DNA of 64,000 nucleotides from Anagrus nilaparvatae (Eukaryota; Arthropoda; Insecta; Hymenoptera; Mymaridae): assembly GCA_022575985.1 (NCBI GenBank), contig JAKSXM010000007.1, positions 13,332,501 to 13,396,500 of the forward strand, read 5' to 3'. A program made the translations under genes and the position numbers. Positions 13,601 through 23,035 of the stretch are shown here, in pieces. Under the pieces are notes generated by a model. That model was given only the letters and a program-made list of their open reading frames with translations. It did not search any database and was not told the origin of the DNA. Positions within the stretch are counted from its first letter, which is position 1. Every line of letters begins with the position of its first letter.

Positions 13601-16600
13601 TACATTAATGTCTAATAAATTTTTATATTTTTAGGTCAATGATAAATTTATTTATTTAATATATACCTAAAATACTTTAATTTTTATGTATTTTTTTTTT
13701 TCTTTCTTTATTTCTCAGTAGCAAATTTATTTATAAAGATTATTAATATGAAAATTGTGGTGCAAATTTTAATTATCAGCAAATATTGTGCTTGATATCT
13801 ATTTTTTGATTAATTGAATATTTCTAAAAACAATATTCCTCTTTGAAGTATTTTCTTGTTTCTGAAGATATTCTTTTATCTCCCCATGGGGAGGCTGAAA
13901 TCAAAATTTGAGATGAATATCATGTTTTTTTTTTTAATTCGTCATTTTATTCAATTTTAAAGTATTTTTTATATTGAAAATAAAAAAACTTTGTCATTTT
14001 GATTTAAAGTTATCTAAAACTAATTATTTTACATTTTTTAAATTATTCACGAAATCAAATTAAAGTAGATTTTTTTTTTACATTTTGGGTAAAATAAATG
14101 CAACTTTTCAAATTTAAGAATAAAATATTAAAAGGAAAAAATATTTTGATTACTGCAAACCTGAAAATTTTTACAATTTAGATGTCCGAATTTTGATGTC
14201 TTGAGTTCATTTAATTCTAAAAATACAAATTATTAATTAAGCTTGTAGCAAGCGCAGAAACCAATTTTTTTTTGTAAAATTTTAACGATTACATTTTCAA
14301 TTTAAAATGAAAAATTAATTTAAAAAACCTTTGATTATTTGGGATATATATGCATGCAGCTACATAATAAGAATTTTTGATCAAGAAAATAAAATTAAAA
14401 AAAAATTTTTTTTTAGTACTCAAATAATCTGCAATCATTTTGTGCAAAACATAGAAAAAATGTTCCTCGTATGAGGATTACCAAAAATTCATTTTTCACA
14501 ATCGGAATTTTTTTCTCGTCTATAAAGTTGAAGCCTTTATATTTACTAATTGTAATATAAATCTATTTTAAACTTGTTAGAAATAGCAACTTTTTGAGTG
14601 AAATTTTAATATTTTGCTATCCCAGAATACTGAGATTAAATTTAAAAAATAAATCTCTTCAAGTTATAAAAACACTCTACCTCTCTTAATTATTTAAAAC
14701 AAAAATTTTCATTAATCTTAAAGCAATTCATTAACATAACTAAATTAACCATTAATTCACTGATTTCGTTACTCAACTAACTCTAATTTAATAAGCATTT
14801 ATCATAACTAAATAATAATTAAAAAATATAATCACAACTAAAATAATAATAACAATAATAACTTATAAATAATTGTATACCATCAAAAAACCAAATCAAA
14901 GAATCAACACCAATGGAAATAGAAGAAAACCAATTTATATTAATTGTCCACGTGGTTTTGAAATTGGGCCAAATGGTGAATGCATCGACATTGATGAATG
15001 CCTTCGTCCAAATGTTTGTGGTAAAAACGGTTACTTTCGTTGTGTTAACCTACCTGGTGCCTATAGATGTGAATCTCAACGTATTTTATGTGGCAATGGA
15101 TATGTCACTGATCCAAAAACTGGTAGATGTATCGATATCGATGAATGTAAAGAAAGAATTCATCGATGTGGTCCTGATCAAACTTGTGAAAATCGTCCTG
15201 GTGGTTACGTTTGTTATTGTCCACCTGGTAAGTTAATTACCTAAGATTTATGTAACGAAAAACTAAAAATGAATTTTGATTTTATAGGATTTAGAAATAA
15301 AGATAAAACAGAAAATGAATGTGAAGATATAAACGAATGTGATGCTAAAGGATTAGGTAATTTAATATGTGGTACAAATGGACATTGTGAAAATATACCA
15401 GGTTCATTTAAATGTATATGTGATCCTGGTTATGAAATCGGTCAAGCTGGTGGTTGTAATGACATTAATGAATGCAAAAATAATGGTGATAAATTATGTC
15501 AACAAGAATGTTACAATACATGGGGAAGTTATAAATGTTCATGTAGAAATGGTTATAGATTAAGAAGTGATAATCGCACATGTGAAGATATTGATGAATG
15601 TCATGAATTTCGTGATAATAATTTATGTATTGGATTATGTGATAATACACCTGGACATTATATTTGTAGATGTCCTAATGGCTATAATTTAAATGATGAT
15701 GGACGTACTTGTGAAGGTTTTTATAAAATAATTTTTTTTTAATATTAATTTATTGCTTTTGCTTTTTACATAATTGTACTTGACATGTATATATTTATTG
15801 CATAGTTAATTTTGTTTCTTTTAATATTTTTTTTATTCTTTTTAAATTTTAGAGACCTTGGTACTACATAGTTTAATATATCATAAATTTAAATAAAAGA
15901 TAATTGATATCAATTAAATTTCTCTGAATCATGTTTTATGATTATTTGCGGTAATATATTATATAGTTAATTTCTGGTTTGATTGTGTTCTTTTAAAGTT
16001 TTGTAAAAAGTCAAGGCGACAGCAATTTTAAACCCATCCAAAAATTTTAAGGGGAGCAGAATGGATTCAACCAAGTGATTCTTATGTATTTTTGTTCCGT
16101 ATTTTTAGTCGCTCAAAACGAAAGGCTTCATCCACTTTCCGATGGCCAGTTTGGCGTAATTACCCAAAATAGGTCAAAATTTTTCAAACTTATAAAATAT
16201 TGCTTATCAAGCCAAATTTGGGTACACGTTTATGGTTTTTGGAGTCGGTGATCACGAATCTGAAGCAGGAATTCAAATTGGTGGACTCGAAATTGCCGAT
16301 TCCTAATCTGCAAATAAGTCACCTAAATAATCGATGTTTGCCTATTTTTGGCAATTAGGCAAAACTGGTCATCGGAAAATAGAATGATGAAACCTTCAAA
16401 ATCGTTTTAAGTGACCAAAAATACATAAGAATCACTTGGTTGAATCCATTCTGCTCCATTAGATGCGATTTTTGGATGCGTTTGACATTGCTGGCGCTTT
16501 AACTAAAATTTTTTGAAGTAAATTTAAAGAATAATGCGGGATTTCTTTATAACTTTGACTATGACTTTGCTTTCGGGTAAAAAAAATGCTGAATTTAAAA

Positions 16601-19404
16601 TAGTATCAAAAAAACTTTTAAAAATTAAAACGCATTTAAAATAATTTTATGTTTTCAATAATAATTTAAAATTTTTTTCAGAGATTGAAAAATTAATAGT
16701 TTTTTAATTTCAAATAAATTTTTTTGTACTTTCTCGCAAGCAAAATGACTTCTCGCAAATATATACATAAGTACAATGGACCAAATTTCTTGATCTTCTT
16801 AATATCTACAAGCAGAATTCTTATTCTTGCTCAAACAATTGCAAAAGGCTTGAAATATGAAGAATAGTACATTCTTAATTAGCTCGTAGAAATGTTTATT
16901 TTTCTTAAGAGTCCTACACCCGCGCCATTTTGTTTTTCAAATTTTTTATTTCTTTTTCGTTTTTTTATTAAATTAGAAGTTTTTTTTTAATCTTATCAGA
17001 GTAGTCTCGCATTCTTTATTCAATTAAGAAAATTTTGGCATAAACACTTTTTTAATTTAATCAAAAATAAGGACATGAGTTGGTGAGAAAAATTTTGAGT
17101 AAAGTTTTTTCGACGAAAAATTTTTCTCACCAACTCATCTCCTTATTTTTGATTAAATTAAAAAAGTGTTTATGCCAAAATTTTCTTAATTGAATAAAGA
17201 ATGCGAGACTACTCTGATAAGATTAAAAAAAAACTTCTAATTTATTTTAATAAAAAAACGAAAAAGAAATAAAAAATTTGAAAAACAAAATGTCGCGGGT
17301 GTAGGACTCTTAATGCGAAGGTTTAAAGTTCCGAGGCGCGTAGCGCAGAAGTCCAGTAATCGCATTTGTTAAAAATAAATGTATTTATAGATAAGGTTAT
17401 AAATATTTTTTTCTTCACCAAGGGTAATATTGACGGCCTCTCAAAATTGGATATTAGTCATCATTAAATTAAATGTAAATGTAAATGTAAATAGTCTCTT
17501 TATTTGTAAAATACAAAAAATTTCTGATACAGAATAACATGGTAATAGTATAATAGCATAGTATAACAATTATAACATATAAATAAAATAAAGTACACTA
17601 ATAAGAAACAAATTAGCAGTATCATAGCAACAATAAGTGGTATATAGCGAACGAATAGCGAATTTTTGGTAACATTAATGTGTTTCAGTCCTGATAAAAT
17701 ATTAGAAAACCGAATCTTTATATGTATGACTAGAACTTTTCAAGTACTTAAATTAATTTGATATTAAACACGACCTAAATGGAAAGACAATTTTTTCATT
17801 TTTATTATCTTATTTATACTGTTATCTCATCATTAAACGTAGTAATAATTGTCCGCTAGTATTACAAATAAAGTTTTTCGACCATAATGCTAACAATTTT
17901 TAACATTTTTTGCCTATTGGCCTATAAAACGAGTGCCGAAAATTCCATGCCAATTTTTACCCTTCCGGGCGAAAATAACTTATAAAACTTGTGTGTAAAA
18001 CTTAGCGCAGAATTTTCTGTACTCATTTTACTCTTAGGCAGGCAAAAAATATACCATTTAAAATACTATTTCTTCTTTATATTTAAATGAAGTTGGTACG
18101 ACAGAACATGGCAAACTATGAGTTTTGGAAATTTTGTTGGAGTAGTCTTCGCCTCCAAATTGAGTAAGCATCCCATCGTCTTCGCCACTACATTTGAGGT
18201 GGCGTAGTATTCCATTTACCTTTCACTTGGAATTTTTTTCCTTAGGATTTTGAATAAGCGTTTTATCCGCTAGGGGCGTCGATATTCTTTGGTTAAAAGA
18301 AAAATTTTTTTAAATCTTTCTTTATGTCTTAAAGTTGTTTGAGCAATTTTTTTAAAATTGAAGTTCTATATTAGGCTGGAAGCTATTTAACAAGTTGCTT
18401 GAATTTTTAAATACCAGGTGAATTAAATAATATTTACAAAAAATATAATTTTTCCAAAATTATACAAAATTACAGCTTATCTAATGATCTCTAAGTAACT
18501 CCACCATGTAGTTAATTTCTTTTGGAGCAAATTTCCTTTCTCAAAAGAGACAATGATATTTTCATATTAGCAATATTAATATTCAGGATTGATTGAATCA
18601 GCCACAATTTTGAAAACTCCTTTTTTTTAGTAAATGCTGCTTTATAATTACATCCGGTAACTAAAAATTCAAGCAATTCTTTTAAATAGCAGTCAGACTA
18701 ATGAACGTATTATAAGTATACATATAATAAGCAATCAAAATTTTTGAATATACTAATCTCATAACTCATAATTACGTTTTAGATATTAATGAATGTGAAA
18801 CAAATCCAAACATATGTCCACCGGAAGAAATGTGTCAAAATACCAAAGGTGGATATAGGTGCAATAAAATAAATTGTCCATATGGCTACGTTAGAGATAC
18901 GCAAAAGAAAAAGTAGGTTTAATTTGTTAATTTTCCCCACTGCAATATCATTCAGTAAATTATAAAATTTATTTGTTTATTTTCAGCCGTTGCGTACGTG
19001 AAAATCCAAGATGTAAAATAAACGATTACGCATGTATTCAAAAACCAGCCCATTACACATTTAATTTTATAGCAATCGTATCGATGTATCCAATACCAGT
19101 AACAACAGGTGAAGTTAAATTATTCACAATGCATGGTACACATAATATGCCTGGCTCAACTGTCCGATTCAGTATCGCATTAATAAACACAAGAGCACCA
19201 CCACATATAACACCTGTTACTGAATCATATTTTGGCTTAAGAAGACCATATCCAAATCAAGCTATTTTAGTTATGACTCAAAGTATTCAAGGACCCCAAG
19301 AAATTGAACTTGAATTTGCCATGGAAGTTTATCATCCCAGTGGAATTTTTGCTGGTAGTGCTATTGCTAAAATTTTTATTATTGTTACGCAATATGAATT
19401 TTGA
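1323..19404 (+). CDS. Fibulin-type extracellular matrix gene, 3' part (15 exons: 1323-1628, 1692-1919, 1994-2335, 2898-3056, 7418-7555, 7653-7826, 7904-8400, 9152-9592, 12039-12204, 12421-12921, 13105-13470, 14902-15227, 15288-15716, 18783-18912, 18987-19404)
   Basis: A secreted, calcium-binding matrix glycoprotein of the fibulin-1/2 type. In this family anaphylatoxin-like modules are followed by calcium-binding EGF (cbEGF) repeats and a C-terminal fibulin (FC) module; it assembles into basement membranes and elastic or other matrix fibres. Seen here, in order: anaphylatoxin-like Cys pairs (exons 1-2), one EGF plus a Thr/Ser-rich linker (exon 3), a long run of cbEGFs with D-I/V-D/N-E-C starts, a Thr-rich exon (13105-13470), further cbEGFs, then an FC module of about 139 residues ending in TGA. 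I derived the exon borders from GT/AG signals; phases match at every junction except after 9592, where the frame hits TAA. The 5' end lies outside the window. The Thr-rich spacer and the large cbEGF number are unlike compact vertebrate fibulins, so fibulin-2-like or an arthropod-specific fibulin are both possible. Confidence 0.88.
1692..1919 (+). CDS. Fibulin exon: second anaphylatoxin-like half plus acidic linker
   Basis: Begins G|GT after TTTTTAG. It encodes GTSGKNCAFKK...FMECCNEVKS, then a Ser/Thr-rich and acidic linker (EDEDETNDVDD). The donor is inferred at T|GTAATA (1920) because that keeps phase 1 with the next exon. Reading on instead reaches a stop within about 50 bases. Confidence 0.7.
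1994..2335 (+). CDS. Fibulin exon: EGF-like module and Thr-rich linker
   Basis: Acceptor TTTTTACAG. It encodes an EGF-like module (NLCELL...CSEICVPAG...YYCKCKEG), a Thr run (VTTTTTTTTSR) and the start of the next module (RCPIGYRYNADTELCD). The donor is G|GTAAT; the exon ends in phase 1, so it joins the next exon as C-D-D-I-D-E-C. Confidence 0.8.
2898..3056 (+). CDS. Fibulin exon: cbEGF
   Basis: Acceptor AAGCAG; begins (G)AT ATT GAT GAA TGT, the calcium-binding DIDEC start, and continues KDLTKCPDGKYCYNTNGSYG. Ends G|GTAA in phase 1. The module is followed by the Cys-containing linker SCVIGYRWNS. Confidence 0.8.
3676..4748. repeat. Inverted-repeat (foldback) element, about 1.07 kb
   Basis: The left end reads TTAACCCACCGGACCAAA (3685 on) and the right end TTTGGTCCGGTGGGTTAA (to 4737). 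The inverted match extends about 10 bases outward on both sides and several hundred bases inward with gaps, for example CATTCAAATGAGC at 4136 against GCTCATTTGAATG at 4371. No transposase is seen, so it is non-autonomous. The TTAA is part of the inverted repeat and should not be read as a proven target duplication. Confidence 0.75.
5354..6366. repeat. Inverted-repeat element, about 1.0 kb, with G-rich inner repeats
   Basis: Arms of about 70 bases: 5354-5423 (AACAATTTTTAATTG ... AAAACTGAGTGCG) against 6299-6366 (CGCACTCAGTTTT ... CAATTAAAAATTGTT). Inside, a TGACGTTTTTAGGGG-type unit with runs of 9-10 G is directly repeated at about 5520-5575, and a diverged C-rich relative is visible at 48780-48830. 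No protein is recognised. Confidence 0.6.
7418..7555 (+). CDS. Fibulin exon: cbEGF
   Basis: Begins (G)AT GTG GAC GAA TGT after GAAG. It encodes DVDECAENIHNCLPD...CRNLEGSYECEIKC, one cbEGF with the usual G-S-Y-x-C turn. Donor TTG|GTAAA; phase 1 on both sides, so it is a skippable cassette. Confidence 0.85.
7653..7826 (+). CDS. Fibulin exon: cbEGF, incomplete C-terminal half
   Basis: Acceptor ATTACAG. It encodes DIDECEEMPHICFYPSICV and NTQGSFECLS, then an acidic linker (FEDLHPADLEQIDTEG) in place of the last two EGF cysteines. Donor G|GTATTA, phase 1. The missing Cys pair is a real feature of the reading. Confidence 0.8.
7904..8400 (+). CDS. Fibulin exon: three to four cbEGF modules
   Basis: Acceptor TTTTTTAG. 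It contains successive starts EDINECEV, QDVDECVQ, VDIDECNE and QDVNECML. It ends TGT CGC CAG|GTATTT in phase 0, in the middle of the last module. The frame runs on into the intron for about 40 codons before a stop, without Cys pattern. Confidence 0.88.
8747..8909. mobile_element. Small TIR element (MITE), about 163 bp
   Basis: Terminal inverted repeats GGAACGTTCAATAATTGC (8747 on) and GCAATTATTGAACGTTTCC (to 8909). A possible TA lies on both sides, which would fit a Tc1/mariner-type insertion. It sits in a fibulin intron and has no coding capacity. Confidence 0.6.
9152..9592 (+). CDS. Fibulin exon: cbEGFs, ending in an in-frame stop
   Basis: Acceptor TTTAACAG; joins the previous exon in phase 0 to complete the DCRQ...YCRNVPGSYVCE module. 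Further cbEGFs follow (VDIDECVE, IDIDECRT). It ends with AAA TGC ATT TAA. Every other module boundary of this kind has TGT ATT G|GTAA, and the next exon needs a phase-1 donor, but no GT is present there. The exon is therefore either an alternative terminal exon or a lesion. AATAAA-like signals lie downstream near 10400. Confidence 0.75.
   Translation, partial: RTQYCRNVPGSYVCELLTPCDNGYRRSHDGICVDIDECVEGLHSCSRASHRYCVNREGTYECVTRLPSCPRGFEFSILTGNCIDIDECRTGKATCDPRLNERCINLWGKYKCEKLPGLDLKNNTTQRKKPACPTNSTYSESERKCI
10630..10728. mobile_element. Short TIR hairpin, about 100 bp
   Basis: Ends GAGTGACTGTAC and GTACAGTCACCCT form terminal inverted repeats around an unrelated core. MITE-like; no clear target duplication. 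Confidence 0.4.
11128..11232. mobile_element. Short TIR hairpin, about 105 bp
   Basis: ATCCCGAACAGATCAATC (11128-11145) is inverted at 11215-11232 (GATTGGTCTGTTCGGGAT), with one mismatch. The core has no tRNA-like boxes. MITE-like. Confidence 0.45.
12039..12204 (+). CDS. Fibulin exon: cbEGF
   Basis: Acceptor ACAAACAG; starts (G)AC ATT GAC GAG TGT (DIDECLEGTHKCGKENCYNQ). Ends PPGF-R with donor AG|GTATGA in phase 2. Its phase-1 start has no matching donor in the exon ending at 9592, but it could follow earlier phase-1 exons such as the one ending at 7826. Confidence 0.85.
12421..12921 (+). CDS. Fibulin exon: three cbEGFs and start of Thr-rich linker
   Basis: Acceptor TTAATTAG. It encodes IDVNECTELPNVC, IDINECLLPNDC and EDDDECALSTHNC modules, then a basic and Thr-rich linker (KKKTTHIFYDTTKRPF). 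Donor CG|GTGAGA, phase 2. Confidence 0.88.
13105..13470 (+). CDS. Fibulin exon: Thr-rich mucin-like spacer
   Basis: Acceptor CGATTAG; donor AG|GTATTG; phase 2 on both sides, 366 bases (122 codons). The reading is dominated by Thr with Ser and Pro (blocks such as STTTPSTTTTTTTKRTTT), the pattern of an O-glycosylated stalk. There is no Cys. Other frames here are also open because the DNA is an ACA/CAA-rich tract; the exon frame is chosen by splice phase. It could be skipped without shifting the frame. Confidence 0.8.
13471..14901. other. Intron, nothing recognised
   Basis: AT-rich intron of 1.4 kb with many A and T runs. No Cys-rich exon, RNA gene or clear inverted repeat was seen. Confidence 0.5.
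14902..15227 (+). CDS. Fibulin exon: cbEGFs
   Basis: The acceptor is placed at CAAATCAAAG|AATC because it restores the phase-2 junction (R-I-N-T-N). It encodes PRGFEIGPNGEC, then IDIDECLRPNVC and IDIDECKERIHRC modules, ending CYCPPG with donor G|GTAAGT. The start is less certain because the upstream pyrimidine tract is weak. Confidence 0.8.
15288..15716 (+). CDS. Fibulin exon: three cbEGFs
   Basis: Acceptor TTTTATAG|GATTT joins in phase 1 to the preceding PPG. It encodes EDINECDAKG, NDINECKNNGD and EDIDECHEFRD modules, each with the G-S/H-Y/F-x-C turn. It ends TGT GAA G|GTTTTT, a weak donor; reading on gives a stop after 8 codons. Confidence 0.85.
16012..16500. repeat. Inverted-repeat element, about 490 bp
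   Basis: A strong inner inverted repeat starts GGAGCAGAATGGATTCAACC (16053) and returns at 16438-16457. A weaker outer match links GGCGACAGCAAT at the left to its complement near 16488-16500. Spacing and sequence suggest a non-autonomous DNA element. No open frame of note. Confidence 0.65.
16909..17309. mobile_element. TTAA-flanked MITE, 401 bp, near-perfect hairpin
   Basis: Ends GAGTCCTACACCCGCG / GCGGGTGTAGGACTC, flanked directly by TTAA at 16905-16908 and 17310-17313. The arms are nearly 180 bases long and almost identical, around a short centre near 17105. TTAA target duplication is typical of piggyBac-type insertion; the termini do not start with the usual CCC, so the family is an inference. 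Confidence 0.8.
18783..18912 (+). CDS. Fibulin exon: last cbEGF
   Basis: Acceptor ACGTTTTAG; DINECETNPNICPPEEMCQN...GYRCNKINCPYGYVRD. Donor AA|GTAGGT, phase 2, which joins the FC exon as N-R-C-V. Confidence 0.88.
18987..19404 (+). CDS. Fibulin terminal exon: C-terminal fibulin (FC) module
   Basis: Acceptor TATTTTCAG. The module starts RCVRENPRC, runs through FNFIAIVSMYPIPV and ends FIIVTQYEF followed by TGA (19402-19404). This matches the length and character of fibulin domain III (beta-rich, about 120 residues). The last 169 bases recur at 37599-37767 with only three substitutions that I can count, because a segmental duplication begins inside this exon. Confidence 0.92.
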
Positions 19405-19675
19405 AAAAAAAGAAAACGCATTTTATATGACTTAAATTTCTTTTGCATTTATTTTTTAATACAAAGTTTTAGTACTTTTTTTCAATATTTTATATTTTTT
19501 ATATCTTAAAATACTTAATTACATTTTGATTCTTTTTTTGTACTTAATATTTTTTTGCATTCCAAAAAAAAAAATTGATAAAAATCATTTTTTGTATAAG
19601 CAAATACTTAATTATTGATTAATTAAGTTTTAAATTAATTAAATGTAAAATTTGTATATTTACATTTGTGATAAT

Positions 19676-19681
19676 AATAAA
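19676..19681 (+). terminator. Poly(A) signal of the fibulin gene
   Basis: AATAAA about 270 bases after the stop codon. It is also present in the duplicated copy near 38050. Other weaker A/T-rich candidates lie closer to the stop. Confidence 0.5.
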
Positions 19682-20083
19682 GAAATTACAAAAAAATTAC
19701 AATCTTTTCATGTAAAATTTAATGATAAACATAATCATTCATTTTTAGAATTAGCGTATTTAAAAATATACTTGTAATAAAAAATAAACTCTGACTGGGA
19801 TAAGACTTACTTCTCCAAGTTGATCTTGCAAAGATATTTGATTATCCAAATTTTTAATTAAAGATCCATCACCTTTCCAATTAGCAAAAAATTACCGTTA
19901 GTATTCTGAAAGACTGCATTATCTTCTGCAATTGTAAAAAAATTTTTGAATGAAAAATAATTTATTTATACTATTAAAGTCCTTTCTACGTCAGATTAAA
20001 GTCGATATTAAATCTGGTAATTTTTAGTAATTTTTAAAATTTATATAGTGTATTTGTGGATAATTAATGATTAATAGTATTTA

Positions 20084-20238
20084 GAGTGTATTTTTACTAG
20101 ATTCTAGGGGCAATAATTTATTAAAATTCTGTTTGAAGGTAGTTTCCTGGATCCAGCTCGAGCAGAATTTGAATAGATTTTTAGTCATAATTAATTATTT
20201 TTACTCTAGTGCTTCTAGAATCTAGTAAGAATACGCTC
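20084..20238. mobile_element. Small TIR element, about 155 bp (copy in unit 1)
   Basis: GAGTGTATTTTTACTAGATT at the left is inverted at the right (CTAGAATCTAGTAAGAATAC). A second, inner inverted motif AAATTCTG...CAGAATTT is visible. It is present at the same place in unit 2 (39661-39819), so it is older than the duplication. Confidence 0.55.
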
Positions 20239-20904
20239 CATGATAGCGACCCTTCAATAACTCCCATATATATAAATTTAAAAAGTTTTTAGGTCTTATG
20301 TTCGATTATGAATTAAGTTTTCATAACCATATTTGCATATATACAAGAAAAAACTAATCGTACAGCTAACATTATAAAATTTTTAAGGGGAACGTGGTGC
20401 ATTTACACGTGAAAGTTGACCGACCCCTCGAAAGTTTTACACAAAACAAAGTAAAAAAGTATTTTTTACACGCGAAATTTCTCCACAAAGTTGACCATAA
20501 AAAAGTACTCCACATATGAAAATAATAAACAATTATTTTTACACTCGAAATTTGACCACGTCCGTTCTACACAAAGATGACTACAATAAAAAGAATATTT
20601 TTTTTTTACACGAAAAAGTTGACCACAAAAGTTTTACACAATTTAAAATACAGAAATTTTAAATAAAAGCGATAAGTTATTAACTATCTTTTTTGTTTAA
20701 GTACAGATTTTAATAAAAACTGCTATATAACAAAAATTCACATTAAAAAATATATATTTAAAGTTTGAAGATCCTAGAGTGTGATTTCTTCATTGTTAAA
20801 AGTAAAAAGTGATTTTGCTTTTTTGAGCATCTTATACACGTGACTACATTTTATAATAGAAAATTTTAGTATTTCTAAAGTAGAGTCCCGCATAAAAGAA
20901 AGGA

Positions 20905-20985
20905 CGTCCCGCGGGGCGTCGAACCCGATCTATCTAGATGAGAAGCAAGCGCGCTGCCAGTTCTGCTATTATTGCATAACAATAA
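20905..20985 (-). repeat. tRNA-like Pol III promoter pair (SINE or tRNA pseudogene remnant)
   Basis: Read on the minus strand: an A-box-like TAGCAGAACTGG (complement of 20957-20968) followed after 30 bases by a B-box-like GGGTTCGACGCC (complement of 20915-20926). The acceptor stem does not pair, so it is not a working tRNA. It borders a GGACGTCC-rich stretch that resembles 23335-23405. Confidence 0.35.
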
Positions 20986-21062
20986 AAAATCGAAGTTTGA
21001 CAATCATATGCTATGGATATTTATCTGTTATTTGTGTAAGGTTTTTATTTATTTGCATATTT

Positions 21063-22686
21063 AGGGGAGAACCCCCATGTATGGCGCGGCTTATTTCTAA
21101 GTTCTGTAGTAAAAATATTATTTAATTTTTTAAACTTTTTTTTATTGATATGTATTCAGTAAGGACTCAAAAATATTTTTATTAATGATTTTTAACTCTA
21201 AAATAATTTTTAAAGTTGTAAAATAAGACGAACTCTTTAAACTCCGATTTTTACGCGAGTGTTCATAAAACGGCGCAGTGTTTATTAATGTACATTAATT
21301 TCAAAATTTTTATTCTATAGGTAAATTAAGTTGTTTGATATTTTATTCAATTACGAAATATTACCAATTAAGTTAATTTATTTGTTATTTATGTTAGTTA
21401 AAAATAAATAAAGTATTTTCATTAGCACCCGTACGAAAATTTATTGTTTTACTTGAATATCCTAAATTATTATTTTTTATGAATAAAAATTATTTAAAAC
21501 TGCCTAAAATATGTTTTGAATAAAGTTTATAAACAATTTTTATTTATAAACACTGCCTATCGCTCGAAAAACAATGCGCACTATAAAGAACATCGACCGC
21601 GCCGCACAATGATCTAGGAAAAAAAAAAGAAGAAAAAAATTCGATTTGATCGAGGTTACGTTCTATTTTGACGCGGGTTACGGCATTTTAAAGCTAAAGT
21701 CCTCTATTTTACGAGAAGTACGACGAGAAAGTTTTTTTAATACATTTTCACCCCTAAAATGCAAAAAACTACCCCTAAAGTATGAAATTTATTATAAAAT
21801 AATATTTTTGCGCAAAAAAATATCGAAGTAGGTTTATTATGTTTCAAAATGAAAATTTTGCAAACAAATAACGTATTAATTAAAAAAAAAAAAAACTACC
21901 CTTAAAAAGCCCCTAACAACCCTTAAATACACCTGAAAATGAGAATTTCCATAGTTATTCAAAATAAAATTTTATTAAATATTTATAAAATGTATTAAAA
22001 CAATTTTTTTTATATATCTTAACCCTTTTGAACCCCTAACAACCCTTAATGCCACTCTTAGAATTTAAAACTGATAAAACTTACTTCGATATTTTTTTGC
22101 GCAAAAATATTATTTTATAATAAATTTCATACTTTAGGGGTAGTTTTTTGCAATTTAGGGGTGGAAAATGTATTAAAAAAACTTTCTCGTCGTACTTTTC
22201 GTAAAATAGAGGAGCTTAGCTTTAAAATGACGTAAGCCGCGTCAAAATAGCACATAACCTCGAGCAAATCGAATTTTTTTCTTCTTTTTTTTTCCTAGAT
22301 CACTGTGCGCCGTAGTAGGAAAATAAGTATCTTTTCGGAATATTTAATTTTTACAGCGAATAATATATTTTTTTAAATAAAAATTTTTTAGTTTATTGTG
22401 AAATAGCCCACTTTATAAAGTAACAGAAAAACTTTTGTCCAAAACTAATTTTATTAGATTTTTATACCTAAAAACAATGCGAAAAAAATAGTAACAAAAC
22501 CCTTGAAAAATTTTTTTCTTAAATAAAAAAATAAAGAATGGCTGATGATGAAATTTTTTCCGCGAATTAATTTATTACTTATTTATACATAAAACTCAAT
22601 TGGAATTTTAAAAAAATAATGAGTCTGTTAATAAATATTACGGTTTGGCGCATTAGGTACCGCGCCATACAACGGCGCTCTTCCCT
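21063..22686. repeat. TIR element of about 1.6 kb in unit 1, with inner palindrome 21603-22309
   Basis: Outer ends AGGGGAGAA...ATGTATGGCGCGG (21063) and CCGCGCCATACAACGG...CTTCCCT (to 22686). The inner palindrome has ends CGCACARTGATCTAGG and arms of about 240 bases, including GAAAGTTTTTTTAATACATT. Unit 2 lacks this sequence. No protein is recognised. Confidence 0.6.
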
Positions 22687-23035
22687 ATATATATTTAATA
22701 TATCATTGCGATTTAAAGAAAATATTAAAAATAAAATAATGTGTAGTTTTTTACAATAAAGTGGGTTGACTAAATTATACTCTAAAAATGAGTGTTTAAA
22801 AATGAATTCGATTTTTGTTAAGTCAATTAAAAATGTTTACTCAATTTCTACGATTAATATTTTTAATTTAATCGTACTTAGCGAAAATATGAAAATATTA
22901 ATTTTTAAAATAAATTTTACCAGATAAACTCAGCAATTCATTTTATTTCTTTTAAAATTTCTTTGGTGAAGATGTAAACGCGCAGGATTTCTATGTGGCC
23001 TAAAATATCATAAATATTATGGAAAAAATCCAGTA

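Larger units (their letters stand above)
15717..18782. other. Intron with two foldback elements
   Basis: A 3.1-kb intron holding the elements at 16012-16500 and 16909-17309. A short AAATGT tandem run lies at about 17470-17495. The rest is AT-rich without recognisable genes. Confidence 0.5.
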
